Positions 1 through 11,512 of a stretch of DNA of 64,000 nucleotides are shown here, one piece after another. The position numbers and the translations under genes were made by a program. Source of the DNA: Poronia punctata (Eukaryota > Ascomycota > Sordariomycetes > Xylariales > Xylariaceae); contig MU401482.1 of the NCBI GenBank assembly GCA_022579005.1, positions 80,273 through 144,272 of the forward strand, read 5' to 3'. The stretch's first letter is position 1. Each line of letters opens with the position of its first letter. The notes beneath the pieces are model-generated. The model saw nothing but the letters and a program-made list of their open reading frames with translations, was not told where the DNA came from and made no database searches.

Positions 1-154
1 GCAATAAATAATAACTATGGCGTGACGAAACTAATGGTGGTGATAATACACATACATTAGTATATAGGTACTTACTATACAAGCCGTAAACAAACAATTT
101 TATTTACAACACCAATACAAATTAACACCAAGCCGGGGCCGGGACAATCTGATC
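1..154. other. Downstream flank of the NDUFAF2-like gene
   Basis: AT-rich sequence with no coding potential that I can support. It lies just past the stop codon of the minus-strand gene at 155-815 and probably holds its 3' untranslated region. Confidence 0.5.
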
Positions 155-815
155 CTACCGGCGCTTGCTCGGTGTCGGATTCCAGGCCTCAGGCTGCCAA
201 CTCTCGCCCGGACCGCTCCTATCCGCCTTCTTCCAGGGATCGTCTTTCGTTTTCGTTTTCGTTTTCGCTTGTCTATCTTTCTTCACGTCCGCCTGCTGCT
301 GCTGCTGCTCTTCTTGTGCTGCGTCGCCTTGTATCATGGCCGGCTGTTTCGGTGTCGGCTCGGGCTTGTCCAGCAAGCTCGCCTTGGCCTCCCAACGGGC
401 ATCGGCCTCTGCCGCAAGGACCTTGATGCGCTCCTGGCGCATCGCTTCCGCCGTCTGCTCCTGTATACTCGGGGGGGCCGGTCGCTGGTATCGTAGCCAT
501 TGGTGCCAGGCCGGCGGCACTTTGACTTCGCTGTATGGTGTCGAGCGTGGGTAGTGCACTATCCGACGCATAACTGGTTGTGGTCCGTCGCCGCGCGCTT
601 GGTTGAATTCCCAGTATGTGTTACCTTGGAGGTCGGTGCCTATGTGATTGTCAAGGTTGGTTAGTTGATTTGCGTTGGGAAGAAAGAAGAAGGGAAGAAA
701 GAAAAAGAGAAAGAAAAAGAAACTTACCAGCGAGGAATCGCTTGCGCCATGGTAATCGTAAGGACTTCCATTGTAACCAGATCTTTTGAAATGTTGTTGT
801 TGGTTTTCCCGACAT
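155..815 (-). CDS. NDUFAF2/N7BML-like mitochondrial complex I assembly factor (B17.2-like)
   Basis: Two exons, complement(728..815) and complement(155..639), joined by an 88-nt GT-AG intron (donor GTAAGT at 727, acceptor ATAG ending at 640); about 190 residues. Exon 1 encodes WKSLRLPWRKRFLA and exon 2 opens with GTDLQGNTYWEF, so the junction rebuilds the family pattern W-W-PWRK-GxDxxGNxYWE. The conserved RRIVHYP and PPAWHQWLR blocks follow. The second half is low-complexity, with a Q-run and a KTKTKTK tract. NDUFAF2 (mimitin) is a paralogue of structural subunit NDUFA12 that binds a late assembly intermediate of mitochondrial complex I; that role is family knowledge. Start chosen: the ATG at 815, which gives the correct frame into exon 2. 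It is transcribed away from the CH-domain gene, with an 856-bp shared upstream region. NDUFA12 itself is a less likely identity because of the low-complexity tail and the RRIV block. Confidence 0.82.
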
Positions 816-1671
816 GTTTTGCCGGCGCACGCACAGTTGTATGCGGCGCGGGGGGTTGGTTTTATTTTATTTTATTTTACTTTCTTCACGTGTCTTGAGT
901 TTGGATTCCTTGCATCTTGTTTGCTCAATGTGAGACGGAATACCTATTACGGATACTGACGGAGATAGTGTCGCTGCAGATCTACTCGTATGTACGTACG
1001 TCAGCTGTAGGTAAGTACTTAGTACATAGGTACCTACACGCATTTGTAAGACGGCACCGCCACGTTGTCCCCCAATTACCTCCCTGAGGTACTAAGACCA
1101 CGCTGCCACGGTCAGACAGATTAATGTACCTTTTAACTACCTTGGGGCTTACGATATGAGTACAGGTAGGTAGCACCGCCAGCCACTTTCCGACATTTGC
1201 CAGTCTTCTTAAGGTATTCCTACTTAAAAGCTAGCGTACGTCACTGCTGGCCTAGTGGGGGTCAATTCATTCAGGAGACATTCTCGACCAACTGACTTTT
1301 GACAACAGTAATACGTGTACCTAGACGGATAATAATGGGTATTGTTCATGCTGTCTAGGTATTACTGGATAACTGGACTGGCTGTCCATTTATGAATCTC
1401 CCCGAAGCTCACCGCAAGAGTCTCCAACCATTGGAATTCAATCGAATTATCCTCGACGACCAGACTAAAAACACCAGGACGGCGAAAGATTGTTGTTAAT
1501 TGGAACTTCCTATACACGTGTTTTAGTATTAGATTACACAGATGTCCAGGATACCTAACACGCAAACCTGAAGAATACCGATTATAATCTTGTGTCCCCA
1601 GCATACGTGGAAACGTGAAAGAAAATACGACATCCGAACTGCGCTGACAACCCCCTCAATCCTCGACTGTC
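816..1671. promoter_or_regulatory. Divergent intergenic region
   Basis: 856 bp between two divergently transcribed genes, so it should hold both promoters. It has T-rich runs (TTTTA repeats near 860-880), one TACTCGTA octamer at 983-990 and several GTAC/TAGGTACC palindromes near 990-1035. No clear TATA box is placed. Small open frames here show no family resemblance. Confidence 0.45.
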
Positions 1672-3793
1672 ATGGCGTCTGTAACGTCTTTAGACAAGGA
1701 CCTGCGCAGGTTGCGTCTTGAAAAATACACGCCTGCCGCCGCAAACGAGGCCCTTTGCTGGATAGAAGGTGTTCTAGGAACTAATCTATCTTCAAGCGAC
1801 CTCCTAGACGGTCTCAAGGATGGTGTCGCGCTTTGCAAGTAGGTCCATTTGGTGGAGGAAGTCAAGCCATGAACCTACTGCTGACGATAATACCAACAAC
1901 AGACTTGTTAATCTGGCCATTGGCCCCCCTGGTGTCAAGTTCAAACAGTCGGCCATGCCCTTCGTCCAGATGGAAAATATCTCACACTTTCTCCGAGCCT
2001 GCCAGTCGCCTCCGCTCAACCTACAAGAACACGACATGTTCCTCACCGTTGACCTATTCGAAAAAAAGGATCCTGCACAAGTTCTTCAGTGCCTCAGCGC
2101 ATTCTCTCGCGCAGCTAATGCAGCCAACCCGTCGGCTTTCCCTTCCGTCATAGGGCCGAAACAACGAGGAGGGATCCCGGTGAGCCCACAACCTACGGGA
2201 TTGACTACGCCACGAAATCGAGGCCTCTCCAATGTCAGCGCCTCTTCCCCGTCGGGAATGCTCCCTTCGAGGACGGGCGATTCCGGGTCAGGCCACTGGA
2301 GTTCTGGGAAAAGCCCTTCAAGTGATAGAGTCGGGTCGCCCAATGTGTCAAGCTGGAGTAAAAAGGACCACGAAGGAATTACTAACCCTGCGTGGAACAT
2401 CGCGCAGTATGGATATATGGGTGGCGCAAGCCAGGGCAACCTCGGCATCGCCTTTGGGGGCAGACGACAGATCACTAGTGCTGGTCCTCGCGTGCCAACT
2501 TTGGTCGAGAAGGAACGCAAACGAAAGGAAGAGGCGGGAATAGCCGAAAGGCAAAGGTTACAGATGGAAGAAGAACAACGCAGGCGCAAGGCCGACGTAG
2601 ACGCTAAAGAGAACCGCGCCAAACTCGCGGAAGAGCAGAACTGGGAAGAAGAAACGAGACGACTACGAGCCGAGGAAAAGCGACAAGCCGAAGAAGAAAA
2701 GCGAAAGTGGGAGGAAGAGGAGCGACAATGGCGAATGACAGAGGAGAAGCGACGGAAAGAAGAGGAAGAGGCGGAAGCAAAGCTGGCGGAGGAGCGGAAA
2801 CGAAGTCGAAGCCAAAACGACAACCACCTCAGAGGCCAGTTTTTGAGCCAGTATCAAGCCGAGCAGACTACCGAGGCGCAAACGACGGGCGAGAACGATT
2901 ACAGTGAGCGCATCAAGCAACTAGAGAAGGAACTGGAACTTGCCCGTCAAAGGGAACAGCAATATGAAGAAGAGCGACAACAGCGTTCACAAAGACGGGA
3001 CAGATCGCGGAGTCGAGCTCGATCGCGTAGTCGGCCTAACAAGCCAGACGGGGTGCCGAGTCGACAAGACTCGTGGAAACCACGGGATGAGAAAGACTAT
3101 TTACGTACGCAATGGAAACAACATCAGCAACATCAGCAACATCAAGAGCAGGTCGAAGAAGAGGCCGCGCCTCCCCCGCCACCACGTCCATTACCGGTAC
3201 CCGCAGCTTCCATCCAACAAGACCGTACTGGCGAGATGACGTCTCCATCGGCTTCCAAAGTAGCCCAACGAACAGGCGAGGTTAGGCCCCTCCCTGTTCC
3301 TGGTGCTACAAACAATGCGACCAGTCCTTCGTCGCGACCACTTCCAGTACCACAACCAATCAACAGGACAGATCGCTATCTGGCGGTTAACCCAGCACCG
3401 GCAGCACAACCTCCAAAGCTAACATATTCACGGGAGGTGGACGCAACATCAGAAGTCGACGAAGAGAACAGACGCCGGGCCCAGTCGCAAGCCAAGACCA
3501 AGGCAGGGGGTTGGGCAGGCAAGTCTTTGTTGGAACGTGAGATGGAGTCGGAAAGGCAACGACAGCAGGAGTGGGAAGAGGCGCAACGGGAGACTGCCAA
3601 GGCTGCCCGGTCAGGAGATGGCGTCGATGGGATCGGGGGAGGGGTCGGTGGTAGATGGGATGTAAGTCAGTGGAGCGGATACACCGGCGGCGACAGCCAG
3701 AATAAAGGGTCAGCGGGTATAGGTGCTGGACGGAGGGAAATCGTGGGACCTCGTCCGCTTCCACACCCGCCCCCGACCCCACCCCGTCCATGA
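1672..3793 (+). CDS. Calponin-homology domain protein with calponin repeat, coiled coil and proline-rich tail
   Basis: Two exons, 1672..1838 and 1903..3793, about 685 residues; 64-nt intron (donor GTAGGT, acceptor ACAG). The junction joins DGVALCK to LVNLAIGP, restoring a single CH domain (about residues 5-125, transgelin type). A calponin-family repeat (QYGYMGGASQGN...GRRQI) lies near residues 218-245. Residues about 255-420 are highly charged (E, R, K) and likely coiled coil, then comes a short RS-rich patch (RDRSRSRARSRSR). The C-terminus repeats RPLPVP/RPLP four times, candidate SH3 ligands, and also carries KSLLEREME. CH plus calponin repeat is the layout of transgelin/Scp1-type actin-binding proteins (family knowledge); the long tail suggests a scaffold linking actin to SH3 proteins (inference). 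The start ATG at 1672 is the first in frame and precedes the CH domain. Confidence 0.85.
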
Positions 3794-4843
3794 GATGTTG
3801 CCTCGGCATAGATTAACATGTTGACCGTTTAAAGCAGGCCTGATGTTGGAGCAGAGACACATCATAAGCATCCTCCAGTGCCCTTTACTTTTTTTTTTTT
3901 TAGCTCCCGTGACAAGATCGTAGGGATTCATTGCAATGAAGCTAATCTCTTGATATCCCCTTTTTATACCATGCATATCGCTTGGGCCACCCCCTATACT
4001 CCCTATTCGTCCTGTGACCCTTGATATGCACCAGAGAGAGTACCTATCGGTATACAGTATATTTAAGAAAACACATGACGAAAGCGACAATATCAATACC
4101 TAATTCCATAATACTCAACATATCACGCAAAGTTGGCCTGACTTAGCAGGGTACAAAAATCAGTCAATCCCCTTATTAGCAGAATACCTGTATCTCCTCA
4201 CATTCTCCCCTTTCCCCTTTCCTATTTCTCCCCATTCGGATCCACTCCATCCAGGGACCAGAACAAGCGCCGAGGCTACCTATTTCCCCCCCTCCCTCCC
4301 TCTCTCTCCAAAAAAAAACAAGCAACAAACCAGCTTGGGGAGCAAAACTGATAATATCCATCTTTTTTTGTCTTTCCTATCTACCTACCTACCTACCTAC
4401 TTACCTAACTAACTACCTTGCTTATTATTTAATAATCATCATCAGACTCCCATGTATAGATAAAAGTTACAAAATATCGAATATAGAATACACTACCTAC
4501 CTTATCCATCTATCTAAACATGGGCCAATCAATCAATTAACCCGTTCCGACAACGGAGGAGAGGGGGCAAAATAAATCGCCTCCTGACTCCTCCGACAAA
4601 TACCTATATGTACATGTACAGTAGATCCCGAACCTCGGGTTGTGGGCCACTTCAGACAGACGGGACATTCTCATTTTCGAAAAGACCCCCCCTAAATAAG
4701 AAGAGAACGAGTCAGGAGTTATATTATTTTATTTACTAGACTAGTTTTAAGACAATACACGTAAAAAGAAGCTACTATTGGATTTATATACATATCCAAT
4801 CCATCGGCGCCAGCCACTGAAACTTCAAGAGAGAAAAAAAGAC
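3794..4843. other. Intergenic region with CTAC and pyrimidine tracts
   Basis: 1,050 bp after the CH-domain gene and before the next plus-strand gene. It holds T11 near 3891, pyrimidine-rich tracts at 4197-4310, a CTAC microsatellite at about 4379-4400 and AT-rich sequence before the next start. No gene is supported. Confidence 0.5.
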
Positions 4844-5868
4844 ATGGCACTAATTAACAAGGCCGCTACCAGGCTCCGGGAGATGCTTGGGGACCCGGAG
4901 CAGATCATCGTGTGTCCGGGCGTTCATGACGGTCTCACGGCCCGTATGGCCTTACACGTGGGTTTCGATGCGCTATACATGGTCAGTCTTTACACTCTTA
5001 CATACTTATTTTTCTCAATCAATCATTATCAAAATGTAAATCCTAAATCAACAAACCGCCAAACTAATCGATTACATTCCAGACCGGCGCAGGAACAGCT
5101 GCGTCCCGCCTAGGCCAGCCAGACCTCGGCCTGACAACCGTCGACGACATGGCCAACAACGCAGGAATGATAGCCAGTCTAGACAGGAACGTACCCGTCA
5201 TCGCCGACGCCGACACCGGCTTCGGCGGACCCATCATGGTAGCCCGGGCCACGGAAAAGTACATATTACAAGGCGTGGCGGCAATCCATCTAGAAGACCA
5301 GGTCACCACCAAGCGCTGCGGCCATCTCCTCGGTAAGGAACTCGTCGACACGACGGCGTATATAGCGCGCATCAAAGCGGCCGCGGCAGCGCGCCAACGT
5401 CTCGGGTCCGACATCGTGCTCGTTGCGCGCACCGACGCCTTGCAATCTCTGGGATACGACGAGGCTGTTTCGCGACTGAAGAGTGCCGTCCAAGCGGGCG
5501 CCGATGTGGTTTTTCTAGAGGGCATGCGCGATAGAGAGCAGATGGCGAGAGTCGTGACTGATTTGGCGCCTACGCCGTGTTTGTTGAATATGGTGGGCGG
5601 GGGCGTCACGCCGCTTGTCAACGCGAGGGAGGCGAGGGAGTTGGGGTATAGGATTGTTATTTGGCCGCTGGCGGGACTCACGAGCGTTTATTTGGGGATG
5701 AGGGAGTTTTGTCGCGAGTTGAAGGACACGGGCGAGATTAAGGAGAGGTATGATTCCGAGGGAAAGATTGATGGTGGGGTGAGGGATGTTTTTGAGCTTT
5801 GTGGTTTGTCGGCTTGTGGTGAGTTTGATCAGAAGATGGGTGGGACGAGTTTTGCGAATGGGGCTTGA
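4844..5868 (+). CDS. PEP mutase / isocitrate lyase superfamily enzyme (methylisocitrate-lyase-like)
   Basis: Two exons, 4844..4981 and 5083..5868, about 307 residues; the intron has donor GTCAGT and acceptor TTCCAG. The product is a TIM-barrel lyase of the PEP-mutase/isocitrate-lyase superfamily. Metal-binding DADTGFG is near residues 88-94, EDQ near 117-119, and the catalytic loop KRCGH at about 123-127 has its cysteine at about 125. The KRCGH cysteine marks the C-C bond-cleaving lyases (methylisocitrate, dimethylmalate or oxaloacetate-type substrates) rather than phosphonopyruvate mutases. The exact substrate cannot be read from sequence. Start chosen at 4844, with A at -3 and the family N-terminus following; an upstream in-frame ATG at 4778 would add 22 residues. 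No mitochondrial presequence is obvious, so cytosol or peroxisome is possible. The 2.7 kb downstream is gene-free. Confidence 0.85.
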
Positions 5869-8580
5869 GCGAGTTGGGTTTTTTGGTTTTTGGTTTTTGG
5901 CATTTGGGTGTGTAAGGGTTGGGCAGGGAAAGGTTGAAGCAGGATAAGGTATTATATCTCTACGTGCCTGTTTGGTAAAATAACTAGGTACCTATATAAG
6001 GGGGCGCAAGGGAGCTCCTCAGTTTGATCTTTCATTGCTATCTATTGGAATATGCTTCGAGGGAAGTGTATGCCGAGATGCGTCCATGGCGTATAGAAGC
6101 AGTTGAAGATGATGGCGATCATGTTGCAGGTTCGATTGAGTGGTTATCAACTAAAGTGAAGATATATCATATGTATGGCAAGTACTATCTATTTGCTTTC
6201 ATACATTATTCAATGCTAGTAGGCAGAAGCAACCGCGTTCTCACCATCGTCGCTGACGGCATATCTGTGCTCCTTACACTATTCAAAGCCGTGTGTTATG
6301 CCCATTGCCGACTTCCTTGTGCTATCAGGGGCACGGAAGCCATGTTTCTCGGCAGGGTGTAGCTCTCAAAGTCCTAAAGGCGCGGTTGAAGTTGAACCTG
6401 CCACCTGCCCTGACTTGATCTCCACGCGGTAGGTCCACTTACTAACCTGTCATTTGCCTGCAGGCTAGGTATACTCAAGGCGTACTTTCCAAGTAGACGG
6501 TAGATAGGATACCTTAACCTAGCAGTGCCTAGGTACATACCTTCTAAAGAAACCATGGGGAAATGTCGGTTGGCGTTATACGATCATAGTTCGGCCTGTT
6601 CTTTCTCGAGTATATCCGTCGCTCTTATCTATACCGAATGCTCTTGTAGTCTCATATGGATATAGTTGTAAACTGTAATCGAGGAAGTCAACGAACCCCA
6701 TCTGGAGTTGAAACACAAGCATCTATAAATACAGCCTTTTATTCCCAGTCTTCAATCCTCCATACTCCGTCTTTCTCATATCATGTCTTCCATCCTGCTC
6801 TGTTTTGTCACGAACAGGTTTAACCCTGAGCCGAGTTGATACCAGACACCTTGGCACCCATTTGGATAATCCGAGTTCACTGCTTCGACTCTCCAACTCT
6901 ACCTCTAAACCATTAGCTGAGAAACACACCAAATAGTCACGGACCAAAAGAAGATGAAAAAGATTCCCATTGACGCACCGCCATCAAACGGTCCGTAGAG
7001 ATTATCACACCGGTATATCGCTGTCCCTCCGCACGTCTTACTGCGTATATTGAAACTCGAGTAGCCTCTTGAGTGCCTAGTCTACCAATGGTACCTGCCA
7101 AGCTGTGCGAGAAGGTGGTCCGGCACCTTCAATATTTCATCACCTAGGAAATACATCCCACACCTCGAAGCCAGGGATATAGACGATAACGACCCATCCG
7201 CAATAACAAGCCGCTCCCAAAGCTTGACTTCCATGTAAATCATTGTTCTTGAGGCTCGATCGACTCTTGTTGTAAACGTTGGCTCCAACTTCTAGCCCTC
7301 CTACACCCGACGCTTTTCGCTACATCTTTTGAATGCTCCGCCAACCGCCCCCCCTTACTCCTTCGGAAGCATTAGTCGTAGGATTGTCATCGCTTCACCC
7401 GCCAGTTCTATTGAGGATACTGGACTGGTAGATGATACGCGGCGACAGTCGAGCAAAAGGGAGAAGAAAGGCAGAGCAGAACAAGGTGCTTCGACGTTGG
7501 AACGTCAGAAACATCCTGGCTTTGCTTTCATATGATTGAGCTCGGAGGGAGGCATGTCGAGATGCTTCGGGCAGGTGTCTTGAATCCACGACGACTACGT
7601 CGGAGTTTTCTGCCCGCTCAATTAAAAGATCAACATGGAAAAACTGCGACCAATTCAACTTCAACGATTCTACGGTCAGAAATCCAGTCGGATACGACAG
7701 ATACGACGAATACAACTGCGCGGAAAACCAGCAGCAATCATGGCGATAGACAACACAGTATTCTATGCAACAATCTTGCATTCATCCACCCCAGCCATGG
7801 TTGTCGATCGCTGGTCACTTTCCAACGACTGTGCCCATTGTACCCGACGCTCCTACTACCACCCGCCTGCCCTTCTCCTCCTTCTACTTCGACATAAGTC
7901 TTAGCCGACGTTATGGTCGTGGTAGAGGGTGTTTTGTTATGACTGTATCCTGATACTATAGGTTCTTCTACTGTGTACAATAGACAATTTTGCCGGGGTT
8001 TTGGTATACATGGGGTGACTATGATAGGAATTGTACACGTCGTGGGTACCTATTCCCCGGCACTTGGATATGCTTACTGTGTACCTTGAGAGGATTACGC
8101 TACGTCTGTGGTTGGCCGCAGACCCTCGAGCGTCTCATATCCTCGGCAATCGGTTTAGTACCAGAAGATGCAAATTTACGGTGTGATTCCTCTCGTGGTC
8201 GCATATTTGGTGAACCCGCGGTGTAACGGTTGATGGGTTCACATTTACGCCGCACGCGGGTAGATGCTGCCGAGGTCGGTGTAGGACAAGATGTCTTTGA
8301 TTTTCGGTTATCGTTGAAGTCTGCGGTAATTTTTGACGTCTTATCCGAACAGCTTCTTCTGATGATATAAGCTCTGATCCCATTCTCGTTCAACATTCTT
8401 TGATTCCAGTCTCGTTTTCATATACATAAGATATCCAGATCATAGCCAACTGCCAGATGGTTAAAAAAAAAAGATAGGCATTGTCCTAGAAAACAATATA
8501 ATCCAACATGGGTCAGATTCCATTCATTCGCTCGCTCGCTCGCAATCCTACTCAATACTCGGAAAGAAAACATCTGAAAT
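5869..8580. other. Gene-free stretch
   Basis: 2.7 kb with several open frames of 60-128 codons on both strands. None shows a recognisable domain, plausible splice extension or sustained codon bias. Scattered TAGGTACC-type palindromes occur near 5990 and 6530. I see no gene, but a fast-evolving or heavily spliced one could be missed. Confidence 0.4.
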
Positions 8581-9265
8581 TCAATCCCGCTTGACAACTG
8601 CGCTGCCCGCAAGATTATCTATAATGTCCTGGCCGAGACTATACGTCATATAGGCGGAACCGACGATCCAGGCGCCACTAGATGAGGGTCAGCGAAAAGT
8701 GACAAATGGGCTGGGAAAAGAAGAAGATTGGCGTTGAGGTGAAGGGGACGTACTTGGGGATAATCCACAGCAAGATGAGATCGCCTAGGTCGTTATGGCC
8801 GATGGCGTCGTAGCCGGAATAATACTCGTTAAGCCAGTACAAGACAGTCTTACTCAGGGTCATGACGGCGGCACCGAAGCCGACCAAGACGGCTTTGGCG
8901 GCTTTGCGACCGACGACGACCTTCCTTTTTTCCCCTCCACTACCACTACCGCCAACCGGGACAGAAACGGCGTTCTGGTAATAGACGAAGAAATAGTAAA
9001 GGTACATGAGGGTCTCGACGACGTTTAGCGTCCCCTGGGCGCCGGTGAAGCCGCTGTTGGCATTAAAGGCTTTCCAGCCGTACCAGTGGTCGACCTCGCC
9101 GTAGAGCTTGTACGGAACCCAGAGGGGCCAGTGGAGGTCGCCGCCTTCCATTGTTCGCGGGCGCAGGAGGACGTATAGGGTGTCCCAGGTTACGAGGGGG
9201 AGGGAGATGGCTAGCCAGAGGAGGGTTAGGTTTGTGGGCGTGTGGGCGTATGTTGTTGATGCCAT
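8581..9265 (-). CDS. Conserved fungal multi-pass membrane protein (EXPERA-like layout), function unknown
   Basis: Two exons, complement(8754..9265) and complement(8581..8677), about 202 residues; 76-nt intron (donor GTACGT, acceptor TCTAG). The splice joins LLWIIP to NGAWIVGSAYMTY, extending the fourth hydrophobic helix. Four hydrophobic segments are visible: LLWLAISLPLVTWDTLYVLL, a segment around VVETLMYLYYFFVYY, one around VLVGFGAAVMTLSKTVLYW, and the final helix. Between helices 1 and 2 lie aromatic-rich blocks (HWPLWVPYKLY, GFTGAQGTLN). Layout and length recall EXPERA-fold proteins (emopamil-binding/TMEM97 type), but I cannot assign an isomerase role: this is resemblance only. A Gly/Ser-rich loop (GGSGSGGEKRK) separates helices 2 and 3. 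Confidence 0.7.
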
Positions 9266-9899
9266 TGTGGGGTTTTTTTTCCCGGGTTTTCCGACGTTTA
9301 AGTAGGTTAGGTAGGTTGGTTGGTAGATTTATTAGGCCAGCTGCTCGTGGGTATTTTGGGCTTTGTTGATCGTTCGTTCGTTCGTTCGTTCGGTCGGTTG
9401 GTAGTTATTCTGCGCCGCGCGCGGGATCAAATGAGGTTCGGTTTCGGTCTCGTCGTCTGGTCTGGTTCGGTCAGGCTAGAGCGGATGAACGTATCTAGCG
9501 CGGGGGTTCGGAATTGATGAATGGAGATGTTAGGTACTGTGTATATTCGATTGTTGTACGGTAGGTACGCGATTGTTGCTCTTTACGACGGGTATATATA
9601 TATACGAGTACGAGTACTGAGCCGGTGAGGGGAAGAAGTGGCTTTTGTAGAAATGGAGAAGTGAATTGTTGATCTGTTTTAAGCTCGCTTTGTCCTTTTT
9701 GTCTATAAATAGGGATGCGTTTTACTAGGTACCTACCCAATACGACGACGACAACAATAAATCCTAGGCCAATATATCTCTTAGACTTCACGCGAAACAC
9801 TCCTCCTATTCAATTTTTCTAAAATCGAGAGCTCTTGTGTATACTCGTATACGCTCTGCCAATTGCAGTCTGAAAAGACAAGCGACAGGGGAATTTCCT

Positions 9900-10400
9900 C
9901 AATTTGAGTGCCGTGGTTATGGATGTGTTTAAGCAGTATAAACAGCGAATGAATAGCCTAGTAACCGAGCTTTATATGCATCTACACAGCATTAATTACA
10001 CTGAGATTATTGAGTATGTAAATAATGACTTATATATGTAGTTATCCGGTATAGCCGGACTTCAGAGCAATTGTCTATATATCCTCTGTTTGAGCTTTTC
10101 TATATATCTGGTAGGCTTTTAGTAGTTTAGTATTTCTGGCGTATAGTAAATTATCACTACCCCAAGTTATTCGTAATAAATTGTTTGCGCGAATTGCAGA
10201 TATACCTAACATTGCAGAGTGTCCAAGTAAGCAGCAGCATCGAATTCTGTCCTCGATTCTTAATACTCTTAATGTAGGCATTGAAGTGTTTGTGGTATAA
10301 TCAGCGATACATCAACGTCTTCAGATGATGGATCTGTTGGTATATAAACAGTATATTTGAGTGTTACTGTACACTTGTGAACAGCCTAGGTATATTCACT
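9900..10400. other. AT-rich island, possible decayed mobile element
   Basis: About 500 bp visibly richer in A and T than flanking DNA, with many TATA/ATAT steps and a minus-strand open frame at 10075-10281 rich in Ile, Leu and Arg. This is what repeat-induced point mutation leaves of a transposon in this group, but I see no terminal repeats, target-site duplication or recognisable transposase motif. The assignment is an inference only. Confidence 0.2.
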
Positions 10401-11034
10401 CCTACACAAAACAACTTCCCCCAATGGAGTGACAGAACGTCCACGAGATGAAACTGGTTGCTTAACATATCCTCCTTGACAGGAAAATGGGCCGGCAAGT
10501 ACATTCCCTATCTTGGATTGTACAGTTAAACAGACCTGGCATTAAATACACAAGGTAGTGATGTCAGCGTCGAAGAAATTTGGATTGTTTATCCATTACA
10601 ACATCCTCTTGGACCCTCATGTTATGTACGAAAATAACTATACAGAGTTATGATAACCGTTGAGTTTCTCCTCGTTGGCATTACGTATAAAACACAGAGC
10701 TGGATTACCTCCTAGTACTCGGATGAACTTGGTTGGTGGTTTAGTATATAGGTATATAGGTACCTTACATACACCATCATCGAGACCTTCCGAGATACAG
10801 TAACTGTGCTACCTTGTCATAGGTATGTACAAGTCCTTCCCTAATCACTGATATGCCCTAGCCATCATTCGATGGAAAGAAGCTTGTACCAAAAGGGAAC
10901 CCGCCCATTCACCATTCACCATTGACACACCTACAGGCTACAGCCATTGACAGGGGAACAGACCCCTAGGGTATTATATAATAGCTAATTAGGTGCCATT
11001 CTTCCAAGAAGTTGGCCTACCTAGTAGAGTCGAC

Positions 11035-11098
11035 GCTCAGTATTAAGAGAATATCCTAATGACTGAACCATAGAAGAAGGGGTTCGACTCCCCACGGT
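11035..11098 (+). other. tRNA-like sequence with perfect B-box (not a functional tRNA)
   Basis: GGTTCGACTCC at 11080-11090 fits the pol III internal B-box GGTTCGANNCC exactly, inside a GGGG-loop-CCCC T-arm. GCTCAGTATTAAGAG at 11035-11049 resembles a D-arm/A-box, and the spacing is close to that of a real tRNA. No anticodon stem forms and the 3' acceptor has no 5' partner, so this is a tRNA pseudogene, a SINE-type remnant or an isolated TFIIIC site. Confidence 0.3.
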
Positions 11099-11512
11099 GG
11101 TGAAGTCTTGATCACACATTCCGAAATCTTCTGACTCCTTGGCTGTCTATTAGATCGAGATGGGTCCTTTAGTTTGTCTATTGGGTCGAGATGGGGAAAA
11201 TCGTGGATGATACTGTTACACAGCCCAACTAACAGTAAACACCGCGTCCCGTCTCTCTGGTATTCATAAGGGGGGAAGAGTGGGGAGGCCGGGGTGTGGG
11301 AGTCGGATAAGCCACCAATTTTTTCCCCCTTTTTTATAATTTTTTTCCCGAGGATTTGTTTTGGACTAAATCCCCTTGAATTAAAAAAAAACCCCCCAGC
11401 CAGTTAAAACGGATGGCTAGACATAAATAAAACATGCCTTAACCCGCAGTAGGAGGGAAAAACATGCTTTACCGTTGACAAACAAACATCCAACCAATAC
11501 TGATCAATTACA

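Larger units (their letters stand above)
9266..11512. other. Gene-free stretch with microsatellite and AT-rich island
   Basis: 2.2 kb. It contains a GTTC-type microsatellite near 9367-9392, an overlapping pair of TACGAGTA octamers at 9603-9616 and one TACTCGTA at 9842. An AT-rich island at about 9900-10400 has short degraded open frames. A tRNA-like pol III B-box lies at 11080-11090, listed separately. No protein-coding gene is supported. Confidence 0.45.

Noticed and set aside
2086..2823. Long antisense open frame (245 codons) opposite the CH-domain gene
   Set aside because: It is a Ser/Phe/Arg-rich mirror of the Glu/Arg-rich sense coding strand, with no domain of its own.
8100..8396. Minus-strand frame of 98 codons rich in Arg/Ser/Thr
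   Set aside because: A second overlapping frame on the same strand is equally open, and no conserved block is visible.
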